Shown piece after piece: positions 13,849 to 28,000 of a stretch of 64,000 nt of DNA. Every line of letters begins with the position of its first letter. The stretch's first letter is position 1. Under the pieces are notes generated by a model. It saw nothing but the letters and a program-made list of their open reading frames with translations. It ran no database searches and was not told the origin of the DNA. The position numbers were made by a program, and so were the translations under genes. This DNA is from Chondrosia reniformis (lineage: Eukaryota > Porifera > Demospongiae > Chondrillida > Chondrillidae): contig OX359196.1 in the NCBI GenBank assembly GCA_947172415.1, positions 6,201,901 to 6,265,900 of the forward strand, in the 5' to 3' direction.

Positions 13849-14993
13849 TTATGCAACAAATTCATATCTTATTGGTTCAACAAGTTCTGGCTTCATTCCT
13901 CTAGTCTTGACAAAATGGGCTTCTCTTGGTCGAGCAGGCTGCACATAAAAACATAAGAATGTTCTTTACTATCATCTTTAGCAAATATCAGCAGAGACAG
14001 CTAGCTAATGGGTACTTCTAGCTTCGTGCGTAAGGGTTACATGTGCCAACCTCAAAATCAGGAGGCCACCTTAGTGAGTGTCCTGCACTATTTTCCTTTT
14101 ATCACAAGCACTGATAAGATAATTTACTTTAAATTATTTTAAAATTTGGCTTTACTGTCCAGATGATTTACATTTATAAGTCTATGGATATAAAACAGCA
14201 TTACCAAAGAGAATTCGCGTATGTATATTTATTTCAAATGTCGGTCATCTCTTGGGTTAAAAGAAACCCAGTTTTGTAAGTAGCCAAATAGCTGTAAATA
14301 AATTGCAATCTGGGACAAATCAGTTGAAAGTTGGGAGGCAGTGGGGGAGGGGTAACGATAGGGAAATTGGCATTCCTGTGTGTGTGCATGTAATAAAAAC
14401 CTGTCTCTTTAGGTCGACTTGCTGTCCCGTTTCCTTTGCCCTTTTCTTTAATTCTTCATTTTTCTTGACACGCTGAAGAAACTCATCTCGGCATTTGGAG
14501 TGTTTTATGTGTTCAATTCGAATGTTAATTCTCTTCCTTACTATTCGATTTCTACATAAACATAGCAAAAGCTAGTAATTCAAAATCTACGATCCATCTT
14601 GTGGCTCTACCGTACCTGACTTGTTTGTTGACAATGACACCTACAGCACGTTTCGTTACATTAAACACCTTTCCTGTCTTTCCATGGTAAAACTTGTGAG
14701 GCATACCCTTCTGAAAGGCACCGTTACCCTATACGTAGGAGAGTAGACCATCACCACATGCACGATAATTACGAAACATCGTAACAAGACAGACACGCTA
14801 CAAAGACGGCCGTCGACTGGAGAGCGTAGTCCCGGTATCTTTGGTGCACAAACCAGTCCCTTACCTTGACATCCACTATATCCCCTCTCTTGTAGACCTT
14901 CATGTAAGTGGAGAGGTGTTCCACACCATGCTTCCTGAAGGGCCTCGAAAACAGGTATCTTGTACCTCTTCTATACCCTTTCGTCTTACCCAT
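13849..14993 (-). CDS. RPL21: 60S ribosomal protein L21 (eL21)
   Basis: Four exons on the minus strand. The start at 14993 reads [20 protein letters not shown] followed by [20 protein letters not shown]. Exon 2 (about 14730-14620) reads [20 protein letters not shown]. Exon 3 (about 14550-14400) reads [20 protein letters not shown] and ends LKRQ. Exon 4 (about 13940-13849) reads [20 protein letters not shown] and ends IRYEFVA. All match eukaryotic eL21 (about 160 residues) from end to end. The product is a structural protein of the large ribosomal subunit. The 450-bp third intron was scanned for an intronic snoRNA, common in ribosomal protein genes, but no convincing C/D or H/ACA signature was seen. 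Confidence 0.96.
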
Positions 14994-15377
14994 ATTCTAT
15001 GCTATAAGTTTTTCAGAACAAAGATTCTCGGATATGACAACAACTACGAATGAACACGTGCGTGATTGCATAAACGAGGAACTGAGCATGCGCATTGTTT
15101 GATTATGTTCAATCAAACCGGAAATCAAATTCATCACCATAGAAACGACCAAAATGGTCGCCCTTTAAAATGCACATTACCGACCATATATTATAGCACG
15201 TTTCGATTAATCAATATTGCTCTGCTCTGCACATGGAACTTTTAATGATAAGCAGTTATCTGAACCTTTCTAATACACACATGTAGGTGTAGTCTACCAA
15301 TATATCAGTCACGTGGGATGGATCCATGGAAACAAATACTAAAATAAAATGGCCGCTGTTAGATAGAACTTCAGGAA
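14994..15377. promoter_or_regulatory. Divergent promoter region, RPL21 and IFT172
   Basis: A 384-bp interval between divergent starts, the longest of the six shared promoters here. It holds the X-box candidate at 15133-15146. A CACGTG core lies around 15310. Confidence 0.5.
15133..15146. promoter_or_regulatory. Candidate RFX X-box upstream of IFT172
   Basis: ATCACC-AT-AGAAAC fits RYYNYY-N(1-3)-RRNRAC exactly. It lies about 230 bp before the IFT172 start and 140 bp before the RPL21 start. The core CCATAGAAACGA/C is shared with the site before SCLT1. IFT genes are standard RFX targets in animals. Confidence 0.5.
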
Positions 15378-18300
15378 ATGCAGTTGAGGCATATAAAATC
15401 TGTTCTTCCATCTCAGGTCTGAGATACAGCGCATGATCTAGTATCCCATTTCATCATTTCTTTACTCTCATTTCAGGATGGCCCGCAAAAAGTAACTTCA
15501 CTTGCGTGGTCTTCCAATAATAGTAAGCTTGCTGTAGCAACAATTGAAAGAAGTATTCTTCTCTTTGATGATCAGGGAGAGAGAAAGGATAAATTTTCTA
15601 CTAAACCGGCTGATCCTAACGTGAGTACAAGCTTATTAACATCTCCCAATTACTCGAGAAGACGATAATCCCACAGTACAGATTAGGTTGTCTCCGGACG
15701 TAATAAATAAACGATATGGTTTACCCTCTCACACTGTAGCTTGGGAAGAAATGTTACATTGTGACAGCTCTAGCGTTTTCTCCGGATTCTACAAAAATAG
15801 CAGTTGGACAATCCGACAATATTGTGTTTGTGTATCGAATTGGAGAAACATGGTAAGTCTGCATGATCTCATAATAGCTCTGGTTGCCCGCCTCACAACT
15901 GGAGTGGTGCTGTGTGCAGGGGAGAGAAGAAGGCAATTGTTGCCAAGGTGTCTCTTACAAGTGCAGTCACTTGTCTAATGTGGCCGCCTTCCCAACAGTC
16001 GTTTGTGTTTGGACAGGCAGATGGCAAAGTAGGTTGTATTTGTTGGTGCAAAGTCATTTTAGTTTACCTTACTCCTATGCTTGTTTCAAGGTGCGTTTGG
16101 CTGGTTCAAAAGGCAGCAAATCTCAGATCCTCTACACCACAGACTCCTATGTCGTCTCTCTGGCATCAAAGTATGTTCTGTTGTAGTACTAGTGTACGTG
16201 TGCTCCAGAATCATTCATGATTTCTACTCTTTAACTTTCAGTCCATCTGGACAAGGTCTGATATCAGGACATGGAGATGGGGTAATTGTTAGGTACTTCT
16301 TTGATGATGAAGGAACAGGACTGTCTCAAGTATGTTAGTTATCTCCACATGAGTAGTCAAGGTGAAGGTCAAACAACAAGTGTATATGCACCCCATAGAT
16401 CATTAAGGAAATGTTAATCATATTCTTATCTACCTTCACCCTCTCATACCTTAAGTTAATATACGTACACAGATCCATACATCTGTACACTGTATGCTCT
16501 CACTTCCACTTTATATTTGTATTATTTGTGTGGTTCAGGGACCCGTGTGTAAGCACTCGAGTGCTCCTTATGCCCTGGCTTGGGGCTCCACCATTGTGGC
16601 AGGGGGGTGTGACCAGAGAATCACAGCCTATGGGAATGATGGTAAGTACGTAGGTCTGTGTAGTGTAGACATGTACTAGTGCGGGCTTTCTTATGTCTGT
16701 CAACTATAGGGAAGGTAGTGCAGCACTTTGATTATTCCCAGGATGGGGAGGAGAAGGAGTTTACATGTGCCATTAGCAGTCCAAGTGGGCATACTGTAGT
16801 AGTTGGGAGCTTTGACAAGTTGAGGGTGTTCAACTGGCTGCCCAGGAGAGACATCTGGGAGGAGTCCCAACCAAAGGTCATACAGAATCTCTACACAGTG
16901 ACCGCTATGAGTTGGAGAAAGGATGGATCAAGAATAGCTATCGTGAGTGCAGGATTGTCTTGAAGAAGCTAGCTTATTAGCTGTTGAACTTGTTATTGTG
17001 ACATTGTGTTAGGGTACACTCTGTGGTGGAGTGGAGATGTTTGAGTATTGTCTGAAGAGGGTTGTATACAAGAACAAATTTGAGATGACATATGTAGGCC
17101 TAAGTCAGGTACGTATGTATAGAGTCAATATGGCTTAAATTGGGTTTGAATGTGTGATGCACCTGATATTGTAGGTTATATTGAAGGATTTGAGTACTTC
17201 CAAACGTGTGATCCTCCGTTCGCACTATGGCTATGAGATTGAGAAGGTCCAGATCATGGGACATGACAGGTTTGTGGTAGCTCGGACATCCAACACTTTG
17301 TTGCTAGGAGATCTGGCCACCTTCAAATTGAGTGAGATAGCGTGGCATGGATCAGGCAATGAGAAGTTTCATTTTGAAAATGAAAATGTGAGTCAAACTG
17401 TGTGTGTATGAACATAATGTTTCTTAGTTGTATATATACGTATACATGTACATACATATATGTATATGTATTAGGTGTGCATGATCTTCAATGCGGGAGA
17501 ACTGTGTTTGCTAGAATATGGACAAAATGAGCTACTGGGATCAGTAAGAACTGAGTTTGTAAACCCTCACCTCATCAGGTACTTACCTACCTATATAGAC
17601 CACAGTAGAAACACATACGTATGATACGTATGATACGTATGTACAGTGACCTCTTTTACATTGTATGTGTTGTGCATGTAGTGTGCGTATTAATGAAAGG
17701 AAACAGAAGAGTACCACAGAAAACAAGAAGATGGCATATCTGGTTGACCTTCACACAATCTCTGTCATTGATTTAATGTCAGGGATGGTTTTGTCAAATG
17801 TGACACATGACAGCAAGATAAATTGGTTGGAGGTACGTACGTAAGAAGCCATATACTATTTAGGGGTTCCTGTGTATTGCTCTTATCAACTTATGTACAT
17901 TCCTCTGCAGCTTAACGAAACTGGTAAAAAGTTGCTCTTTAGAGACAAAAAACTGCGAGTTAGTACCTGACTGACTGTCTATTTCACCAAACTGTTTATT
18001 TATATCATTTTCTTTCATTAAGCTGTTTCTAGTTGACATTGACACTGGTGGAAAGGTATCCCTCCTCAGCTATTGTTCCTATGTGCAGGTATGTATATGC
18101 AAGTGAACTAATCATTTTGAGCACACATAATGTGTTTAATGGTGTCCCTATGCTGCCTGTCTGTAGTGGGTGCCACAGAGTGATGTGGTGGTGGCACAGA
18201 ACCAGGGCACACTGTACATATGGTACACTATAGAGACGCCTGATAAGGTCACTACATTTTCAATAAAGGTACGTATAAGTGAATTTCATATGTGTGCCTT

Positions 18301-21300
18301 CTACATACATACATACATTAATTATGCTCCTTTTCATTTAGGGAGATATAGTGAGTTTGGAGAGGCAAGATGGTAAGACTGAGGTTATTGTACAGAGTGG
18401 CGTGGACACAATCTCCTATACCCTGGATGAGGGACTGGTAGAGTTTGGAACTGCTATTGGAGATGAGGACTACATCAGAGCACTTCTGTTTCTGGAAACA
18501 CTACAAATTACCCCAGAATCAGAAGCCATGTGGAAGACACTGGCAAATCTTACTCTGCAAGCAAGACAGCTTAAAGTGGCACAGAGGTACTAGTCAGAAG
18601 CTACTACTTCACATAGTACCATGAGATAGTTTATGCTCATGCATATATGCATACGTACATACATATGTACACACACCTGGCTCCACTTGTCTACTAGGTG
18701 TTTTGCTGCATTGGGAGATGTATCAAAGGTTCGCTATCTTCAGGAGATAAATGATTTAGCTGACAGAGTGGAAATGGAGACTGTGAGTTCGTAATGCCTG
18801 CCTAGATAACCTCCCCTTACCACCACACACTTCCTGGATAACCTCCCCTTACCACCACACACTTTCTGGATAACCTCCCCTTACCACCACACACTGCCTG
18901 TTTTGTTGCAGGGTGTCCCAGGAATAGACCATTACATGGTACAGTGCAAGTTAGCTCTACTTGAGAAGGAGTTTAAGAATGCAGAGAGTCTTCTGCTGGA
19001 GCAGGGCAAGGTAGATGAAGTGATACAGATGTATCAAAAGTTTCACAAGTGGGACCAAGCCATTAGTGTTGCCAAGAATAAGGTATGTACCACCATAGTA
19101 CATACTGTATCTCTAATTGGTCATCCATTGGCCATGTACTATTCCATGCTAACCTTGTGCACGTATGTACATGTATCCACATTCATTTATACTCATACGT
19201 ACATACGTACATTTGAGTACATATTCAAGTGTATAGTTAAGTGCATATGTATTGTATATGCTTAGTTAGGACGTACGTATATGTACTTGTATTCTAATGT
19301 GTATCCTGTAGATGCACCCCAATGTGGCTGCTCTGGAGGAATCCTACCTCCAGTGGCTGATGGAGAGCGGACAGGAGGAGAGGGCTGGCGAACTGAAGGA
19401 ACAGAATAGAGACTACTCTTCCGCTATCAACTTGTACATGAAGGCTGGTCTACCTGCCAAAGCAGCTCAAATATTAATGAATCACGAGGTGAACACACAT
19501 CCATTGTACAGTTAATGTGCACTTGCGTGCATGTATACTTGGACGTGCCAGGAATGTTACTTGATTCCATCCTTGCTTAAGGTGTCATCTCAGCAGTCAA
19601 TAGTCGAATCTGTTTCTTCAACACTGACCAAAACTGGACTTTTTGAAATGGTATCTTTTGAACTTACTGCTAATGTATAATATACTCACTTTGTGCATCC
19701 TTTTCCCATTCTAAAGGCAGGTGAGCTCTATGAGAAGACACGCCTCTTTCCTCAAGCTCTGGAGGCTTATAAGAAAGGAAAGGATTTTAGACGAGGTTGG
19801 TCCAACTAATATATGTACATACAAGATAGCTGGTAAATGTAACGTGCATACGTACATGGCCTATATACATGCTGTAAGGTCCATGTCATTATCACTGATT
19901 GTTGATGATTGAGAAACACTGTAAACGTTTTCACTCACTCCTCCTGTTGTAGCTGTTGAGCTGGCCAAGCAGGCTTTCCCAGGCAATGTTGTAGACCTTG
20001 AGGAGGATTGGGGTGACTACTTGATGCAGCAGAAACAGTATGACGCAGCCATTAAGCACTTCATTGAAGCAGGCAGCATTTCGAAGGCAATAGATGCTGC
20101 TATTCAAGCTCGACAGTGGACCAAGGCAATTCAAATAGTGGACATGCAGGACATGGATATTGAAGAAAAGTTCTGTAGACAGCTGGCAGAACACTATGCC
20201 ACTACTAAGAACTATGAGGTTAGTGCCTTCACTCACTGCCGGAAGTATTTTAATAAAACCGACCACCACAGAGGAAATAGATTGCATGTCATCCACACTA
20301 CTACATACGTACGTACCTCAGTCCCTACTTAGTGTATGTACTACATGACTACGTATGTACGTATGTATGTATATATATATATATAGCCATATAGATCATA
20401 TCTATCAGATTTGAATACATGTGTATGTAGCTTGCTGAAAAGTACTTCATGAAGGCTGGTCTAGCTAAGGAGGCAGAGGAAATGTATTTTGAAGGTGGAC
20501 AGTGGGAGACAGCTTATAGAGTAAGTCACTCAATACCCGTTCAAGCATTTCTGTACAAGTCAGCCTCATGTGGATACCATCTGTGTGCTGCTGTAGATAG
20601 CTGTGTCTTGTATGGTGGAGGAGGATGTGCAGCAAAAATACTGTGCTAAGGCAAGCCAGCTTGAAAAGAATGGACATCTTAGAGATGCCGAACGGTCAGT
20701 GTCTTATAATTACAGACATTTGTGTATATACGTACATACATACGTATATACACAATGCTGTATACTCCAAGGTGTACATACATTTGTGTTCAAACACATG
20801 TGCAGTTTATATGTTGTCAGTGGAGATCCTGACCAAGCCATTAATATGTACAAGAATACCCAACAATATGATCACATGATTCGCCTGGTCAAGCAGTACC
20901 ATGAGGAGCTGCTACAAGAGACACACCTACATCTTGCTCAGGTGGGAGGCGGCCACACTATACTACAGTATTATCATGCATGCATATCATATTTTGTGTA
21001 CATACGTATGTACATACATATACGTACGTATACATATAGTGTGGCTATACCCTTTATTTGATGCAGTGTGCTTGTGTGTTTGTAGGACCTGGAGTGGAAG
21101 GGTCAGTGGCACCCAGCGGAGCAGCACTACCTTGATGGTGGTGACTGGAAGGGAGCTGTGAACATGTACCGGGCCCAGGGTCTCTGGGACGATGCCTACC
21201 GTGTGGCTAAATCCAAAGGAGGGCAGGGAGCAGCCAATCAAGTGGCCTACCTCTGGGCCAAGAGCCTGGGAGGGGAGTCAGCTGTCAAGTTGCTCTCAAA

Positions 21301-24300
21301 GTTTGGGCTCCTGGAGGCAGCTGTAGATTATGCCACAGACAACTTGTAAGCTTCTATATTAGATCACCTCAGTATCACCTCAGTATATCTAATCTTATGA
21401 TTACATTTTTAGCTCATTTGATTTTGCCTTTGAGATTGCGCGAGCCGCTTTAAAGTCTAAACTTCCTGATCTTCACTTGAAGTATGCTCTCTATTTGGAA
21501 GATGAGGTTAGAAAGCAGCCTCTACAAGATAAACAGCTTTAATGCTTAATGTTATGGATTGTTCATTAGGGCAAGTTTAAAGAAGCTGAGGGTGAGTTTG
21601 TAAAGAGTGGAAAATCCAAAGAGGCAGTCTTGATGTGGGTGCACCAACAAGATTGGGATGCTGCACAAGCCCTCGCTGAGAAGTACTGCCCAGACAGTGT
21701 GGCAGATGTGTTTGTTGGGCAAGCCAGATCAGCCTTTGACAAGAAGGAGTACCACAAGGCTGAAGGCTATCTCTTGAGGGCAGACCGTCCTGATCTTGTT
21801 GTCAAGTACTACAAGGAGGTCAACATGTGGGATGATGCATTGAGAATTGTCAAAGAATACATGCCTAATAAGGTATGCAATTTGTTATAATGTATACCTG
21901 GATTCTGTATATATATAGCTACGTATGTACATACATACATAGATCTTGTATGGTGCGCCTAAGTATGTAGCATGATGCATCTTCTCCTTTACACCATCTA
22001 CAGTTGGATGAGTTTCAACATGAAATGTCCACTGCCTTTGGCACCAACACCGATGACATTGTATCCCAGGCCCACAGCTGGGAGCAGAGTGCAGAGTACA
22101 CCAGAGCAGTGGAGACCTATCTCAAGCTGACTGTACAGGTCTGTGAAGATCATGACCTTCTTGTCAAAGTTTGGATGAAGGTGAGAAAGAGGAAGTTGAG
22201 AGCTACATGGTATTGTGTTTATCTGACAGTTATTGTCCATGCACATTCACATACATGTATGTACCTAAATTTCCTTTATTATTTTCTTTGAACTGTATAG
22301 GCTGTTGATTTGGCTTGCAAGTTTATTCAGGACAGAGCTATTGATGTAGTTACACTTGTTTGTGACCGACTAGCTAATATTGGCTATCATGAACAAGTAA
22401 AGCACAGAAATATCATATACGTACACATATATATGGACGTACATACGTATATCCTAAACATCTTACGATATACATATTGTAGGCTGGTGATCTGTACATG
22501 CGTGTGGACATGATGAAGGAAGCTCTCGACATGTTTATGGTTGGAGAGGCCTGGGACAAGGCTAGACACATATCAAAGAACACAGCTACCCAGTAAGCCA
22601 TGTGTGCTTGAGTGTGTTGTGTGCCGTATTAATGTAGTAGATGCATAGATATATATCTACAATGTACGTGTGTCTAGATATGAAGATTACGTTGAAGAAG
22701 CCTATGTAGACTTTTTGAAAGCTAACAAGAAAACAGAAGAAGTAGGACCTCGTACAACACAATTAGTTTTGTTTTATGATATTATGGCTGAATGCGTATT
22801 TGACATAAACATGTGTACACACCACATCACACCAACTCAGTACTAGTATCTCTTCCATCAAATATGGACGTACATACATGTAATCTGTGTATTGCTAAGC
22901 CCTCACAGAGCAATATATCTATGATGAAAAATCTAATACACCATTTTCCTACATGCTGTGCTTATTCTGTAAAAAAGCCTGTAGGGGAGAGAGAGCTTTG
23001 GGTGAAGATACATGATGTAATGTATATTAAGTATCTGTGTATCTGCATTTGTGACTTAATGAGTGTCAATTAGATCTAATGTAACGATAAGCTAATGGTT
23101 AGTACCAAAGGTTACTTGTACATTATTGAACATTATAGATGAAGAGCATTGACCCAGATAGTGCCTTAAGGATGTATGCAGACAGTGGAGAATGGAAGAA
23201 ATGTCTGGAACTTGCAGAAAAACAGGTGTGCACACACAGACACCTTTGCTGTGTAGGAGTGTGTAAGTTTTAACCCATCCACCTCCCTCATCCAGGGACC
23301 TAAAGTTATGGACAAATATGTTGCCAAGTATGCAGCCAGTTTGATCACATCTGGAGCTACTATGTCTGCTGTCCAGCTCTTCTTGAAATTTGGTGTACCC
23401 CCAAATTCACAAGTTCGTGCCTTCATTTCAGTAATATTATGATTCTGTTACTATTAGAATTTTGTTTCTTATTTTAGAACTTTAATATCTATAAGAAGCT
23501 ATGTCGCGATGTCTTCTCCATGCATCTAGAAGGGCAGGCTGCTTACAAGACCTTTTCCCAGTTGCGTAATTTGTTACTTCAACTAGTTACAGGTCTCTCA
23601 AGATCTGCTCAGGAGAGGAGTGGTGCATTGGAGGAGTTTGAACACTACCTCCTGGCTGCCCACTACCTCGCTTTATTTTCAGTTTGTACTAAAGTCAAAT
23701 CTTTAGGTCCACTGTCAGCCAAGCTCTCAATTGCTCTCCTGCGCTACACAGATGTGGTTCCTGCAGACAGAGCTTTCTATATAGCAGGGAGTAGGGCCAA
23801 GGTACCTGCATACGTACCTGCTAAAGTGTGCATGTGTATTGGTACATACGTACGTACATATGTGTCCTCATCCGTAGTTCTAGGTGTAGGCCTTCCTTAT
23901 TGAATATGTCTGTAGGAAAATAGTCTTTTCTTTTGCCTGTTTCCTTGGCCTATTAACCATTTCTACAAGAAAATGCTTAGAATCTTAAATTGCTTGCATA
24001 ATAGTGTTATATTACACCAACAAACAACTAGCTGTTGTACACAGTATAATGTGTTCGTACATATACGTAGGTAAATTGTATTGTAATTATGTTTTGTTAT
24101 GTACATACATAGGAGCAAGGCTGGGAAAGCATGAGCTTTGTGTTTTTCAATAGATTCTTGGATCTGAGTGAGGTATAATATGGAAAATGTAAGACAGATT
24201 GTATAGAAGCAGACACTGTGATATTCTTCTTGCTTTTAGGCCATTGAAGAAGGCAACTTTGATATGTTGGACAACACTGACTTTGCTAACACAGATATAC

Positions 24301-24871
24301 CAATGGAAGTGCCATTACCAGAAAAAGCATTTATGAATGTATGTACTATTCATGTCGTACTCTAGTTGACTTTAAAATGAAAGTAGTTTTATTTTCAGTA
24401 CAGTGTATTGAACTCTGTGGTCTTGCTTGTTTGATTTATCATTAGGAAGATGAAAGAGAGGATATAAAGGAATGGATTCTGGCACTGTCCATGGACCAGC
24501 GGGTAGATCAGATACTTCCCCTTGACAAGAGGGGACTTTACCCTGCTGCCCTCACCACACCTCAGAGCAAAGCACGGGCTCTGCCTTGTGTTGTCTCAGG
24601 CTATCCTGTCCTTAAGAATAAGGTTGACTTCAAGAGGAGTGGATTTGTTGCCAACAAGGAAGACTGGAACAACTTTGTCATTGCTACAAAGGTGCAATAT
24701 AGTAGTTGTTCTAATTTGATTTGCTGATATAACTGGAATAGTATGTGTGTATTACAATATGTGTTTCCTGTTCTGTTCATGTAGTCCTCATCAAACAATG
24801 AATTGCAAGATGTGCTCCAGTTTCTAAACAAGTGGTGCGGGGCTCCATCTAATCCATCATTAAAGTTTTAA
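15378..24871 (+). CDS. IFT172: Intraflagellar transport protein 172
   Basis: A gene of about 40 small exons encoding roughly 1,700 residues. It starts [13 protein letters not shown], splices to [20 protein letters not shown] and continues [20 protein letters not shown]. The N-terminal WD40 repeats include [35 protein letters not shown] and [15 protein letters not shown]. The remainder is a long TPR-like superhelix (for example [20 protein letters not shown] and [20 protein letters not shown]). The C-terminal exons read [20 protein letters not shown] and end [12 protein letters not shown]. This follows vertebrate IFT172 throughout, with no missing block noticed. IFT172 is the largest IFT-B peripheral subunit, required for cilia and flagella. 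The first exon is short, so ATG 15378 was chosen because MQLR-x5-L matches the family start. Introns carry many GTAC/TACGTA repeats. Confidence 0.97.
18801..18900. repeat. 32-bp minisatellite in an IFT172 intron
   Basis: Three copies of a 32-bp unit (core GATAACCTCCCCTTACCACC) with starts of the core at 18805, 18837 and 18869. The array fills the intron between the exons ending near 18783 and starting near 18912. Confidence 0.9.
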
Positions 24872-24885
24872 CAAGCAGATAGGCT

Positions 24886-24922
24886 TGGGTGACATTGGGT
24901 GACATTGGGTGACATTGGGTGT
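24886..24922. repeat. Short tandem repeat between IFT172 and INPP4
   Basis: Nearly four copies of the decamer-like unit TGGGTGACAT lie 15 bp after the IFT172 stop, in the 154-bp gap before the INPP4 start. Confidence 0.9.
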
Positions 24923-25025
24923 ATGTTATGTAAACATAATATCCCGAAATTAATTATTGGCGCCATATTGATTTGACCGAAGGTCGTTATGAAGTCACAT
25001 GATCCTCATGTGCTTCTGAGAGGAT

Positions 25026-28000
25026 ATGAAGCTAAACGAGAAGGAGCTCTTGTATATTGGTAACAAGGTAAATGGTGAGGCGCACAAAGAAGGAGCACTT
25101 TGGATTAAGGAAACTGAGAAGAAATTGAAGAAAAAAGAAGGTACCGCTATTGCGCATCGTCTCACAAGTAAGAAAACGTATAAGTCAGAATTCTCCCTGT
25201 GTAGTGTATACCAGACGGTACTTTAGACTGGTTGGGAATTTGCTCTTTTATTTGAGCGGTGATAACAAGGTAGGTCTTCTATAATACGTCGGAAGAGTCA
25301 CCTCTTACCCACCCAATCACGACCGAGTTTGTGCTGGTAATGCGCGCACACCCCTTTAGAGCAGGCTATCGTCTCACTTTATTTTCCCATTTTCTCCAAT
25401 CAGTCCGATTCCGTATATGGACTTATAATTCTGATAAAGACAGAGGTTGAACCAGAATGTCAGCGTTCGGAGACCCAGCACGCCTTCAAAATCACATTCC
25501 AGTACGACAGCAGTGTCTATAATTTGGCAGCCGAATCACCAGAAGAAATGGTATCGTGGATCATGGCAATCCGATCTGTCAAGTATGTACTACATGATGA
25601 TGGCATGCACGTACATAAACAGATTGCTACGGTATATACCACTTACTACTCGTAGCTATGATTTCATGTTGACGGCACTGTCAGAACTGAGGACAAAGAT
25701 ATTCCAACTGGCTGGCAGAGATCCAATTCCTGCTGGAAATCCATACTACAAGCTCCCCTATAGGTCCATGGATGAGTTACCACTCAGTATGTCATTAGAT
25801 AGAGGCTGCTAAGATATTTGTATAGGTCCTGTAAATGGAAGGTTTACTGGCTTGTATGGGAATCTCCATTCATGATTGTGCAATTGGATGTTGACAAACT
25901 GCATGCACCATCCTTTCTGTAAAAAATGTGGTGATTATTTAAATTATTTTCAATTTTACTATTTTCAAGAAGATATGTATGTTGCCACATTATGCTATTT
26001 TGTCTTTATTCTATTACAGCTACTGGGACGACCAATCAGTATGAACCAATATTGAATCTTTCATTAGGTACATATAAGTAGTCCGTTTTTAAGGAAATTA
26101 CACTTCCATTTTTAGTAGTGAGGAATAAATGTGTACTGCAGTTATAAATCAAATTGTGTTTTGCTCATTTCCTTTGTTCAATAATACCCCTTTGAAAGGA
26201 ACTGAAATTTGCTATTTCTGTTCAACTATACAATGCTAGTTAGCTTAGTTGCTAACTGCAATGGATTCTCTGAATTGAAATAACCTGAAACTGAAATATT
26301 TTTAAAGTGGTTTCTTTACCGTTTCCTCAGCCTGTAGTTCCCTTGTGTCCCTGTGTTCAAATTCTCAGCCATCTGCCTTTGTCATCACCAACATCAAGAC
26401 ACCACCTCAATTTTACTGGCTCAGACACTCACAGACAGAGGTCTTACCTGTAAGTATATCACATGACTTCCACATGACATCCACAGTAGCCTTCCTCCAC
26501 AAATTGGTTCACATAGCATACCTCACCACATAGCAGCAACCTCTCAAAGCAACTCAGTAGATGGGCTGAATCTTAAAAATATTGACTTTCATATTTTACA
26601 TTTAGAAACCCATTAGCTCAATAGCCAGATACTGGTAAGGCACAGATGTGCATAATTGAATTGTCATTTATTCAGAAAAGGATTACTTTGAAGTTTGGTG
26701 GTAATTAGCAGGGCTGCATAGAGGGGGGCAGGGGGTAGGGGCATTAATTTTTGCCCCCCTCCTAGACTTTTGGAAACCCCCTAAACTGCTTTGACACCCT
26801 CATACCAATGCTCCCCCCCCTAAATTTTGAAAATTTTCATTTCGCCCTTTTGGCCCCAAGTTCTGCATGCAGCCCTGATTTGGATTAAGATGTGAGCTCA
26901 TTGATTAAATAGGTTGGAAATGCCTCTTTTCTCCAGGATACATGTGATCCTCACTATTTCACAACTGTTATACTAACAGCCAAGTATACCCTGCTATCAA
27001 CGGAAATCAAGTTTGAAGTGTTTGATGTTTACGACAGAAAGCATCAGAAGGTCAGTCCTCCATTAGAAGAGCTCCCCTCACTCCACATGTCCTCCCCTCA
27101 CTCCACATGTCCTTCCCTCACTCCACATGTCCTTCCCTCACTCCACGTGTCCTCCCCTCACTCCACGTGTCCTTCCCTCACTCCACGTGTCCTTCCCTCA
27201 CTCCACGTGTCCTTCCCTCACTCCACGTGTCCTTCCCTCACTCCACATGTCCTCCCCTCACTCCACGTCTGTCCTCTACTCACTCCACCTGCGTCCTCCC
27301 CTTAGATGCTACCAATAGGAACTGCTGAATGCACTGTGAAGGACATCTTGGGTGCCCCTAACTACCAACTGAGAAAGGAAATAAAGTAACCACACCAAAA
27401 TAGCTATCTCAACATGTAATCCTGTTTAATGTTGTATTTCAATGGCTTAGGCAAGGGGGTGATATCAGAGGGTACATCAATATCCTAGGCTGGAAGGTGA
27501 GGTCATATTTTCTAGGGTCAAATCATTTTGTCAATGAAATTTGTTCAAAGAGACTATAACAGTACTAAAAAGTACTGCTATAGGACTTTAATCTGTGCTA
27601 ATAAAATCTTCATTTGTTTTGCAATTAATGCAAATTGGAATCTTCCGATTGTAAATGTGCCTCATCTCACCAATTAGGGTGTGACTTCCATAGGGCGTAT
27701 CTCCCATTAGGGCGTGGCATGTCTCCCATTAGGGCGTGTCTCCCATTAGGGTGTCTCCCATTAGGGTGTGTCTCCCATTAGGGCATGTCTCCCATTAGGG
27801 CATGTCTCCCATTAGGGTGTCTCCCATTAGGGTGTGTCTCCCATTAGGGTGTCTCCCATTAGGGCATGTCTCCCATTAGGGCGTGTCTCCCATTAGGGTG
27901 TCTCCCATTAGGGTGTCTCCCATTAGGGTGTCTCCCATTAGGGCATGTCTCCCATTAGGGCATGTCTCCCATTAGGGCGTGTCTCCCATTAGGGCGTGTC

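Noticed and set aside
13949..14400. Possible intronic snoRNA in RPL21
   Set aside because: No paired C (RUGAUGA) and D (CUGA) boxes or H/ACA signature could be supported.
15176..15200. ATG at about 15175 as the IFT172 start
   Set aside because: The frame stops after eight codons; the ATG at 15378 gives [13 protein letters not shown] and joins in frame to the conserved second exon.
15319..15332. Second X-box near IFT172 (GGATCCATGGAAAC)
   Set aside because: The left half GGATCC breaks the RYYNYY rule, so only the 15133 site was kept.
27018..27305. Overlapping open frames rich in Ser-Leu-His-Pro repeats
   Set aside because: They are translations of the 20-bp minisatellite, open in several frames because the unit lacks stops; the real exon ends before the array.
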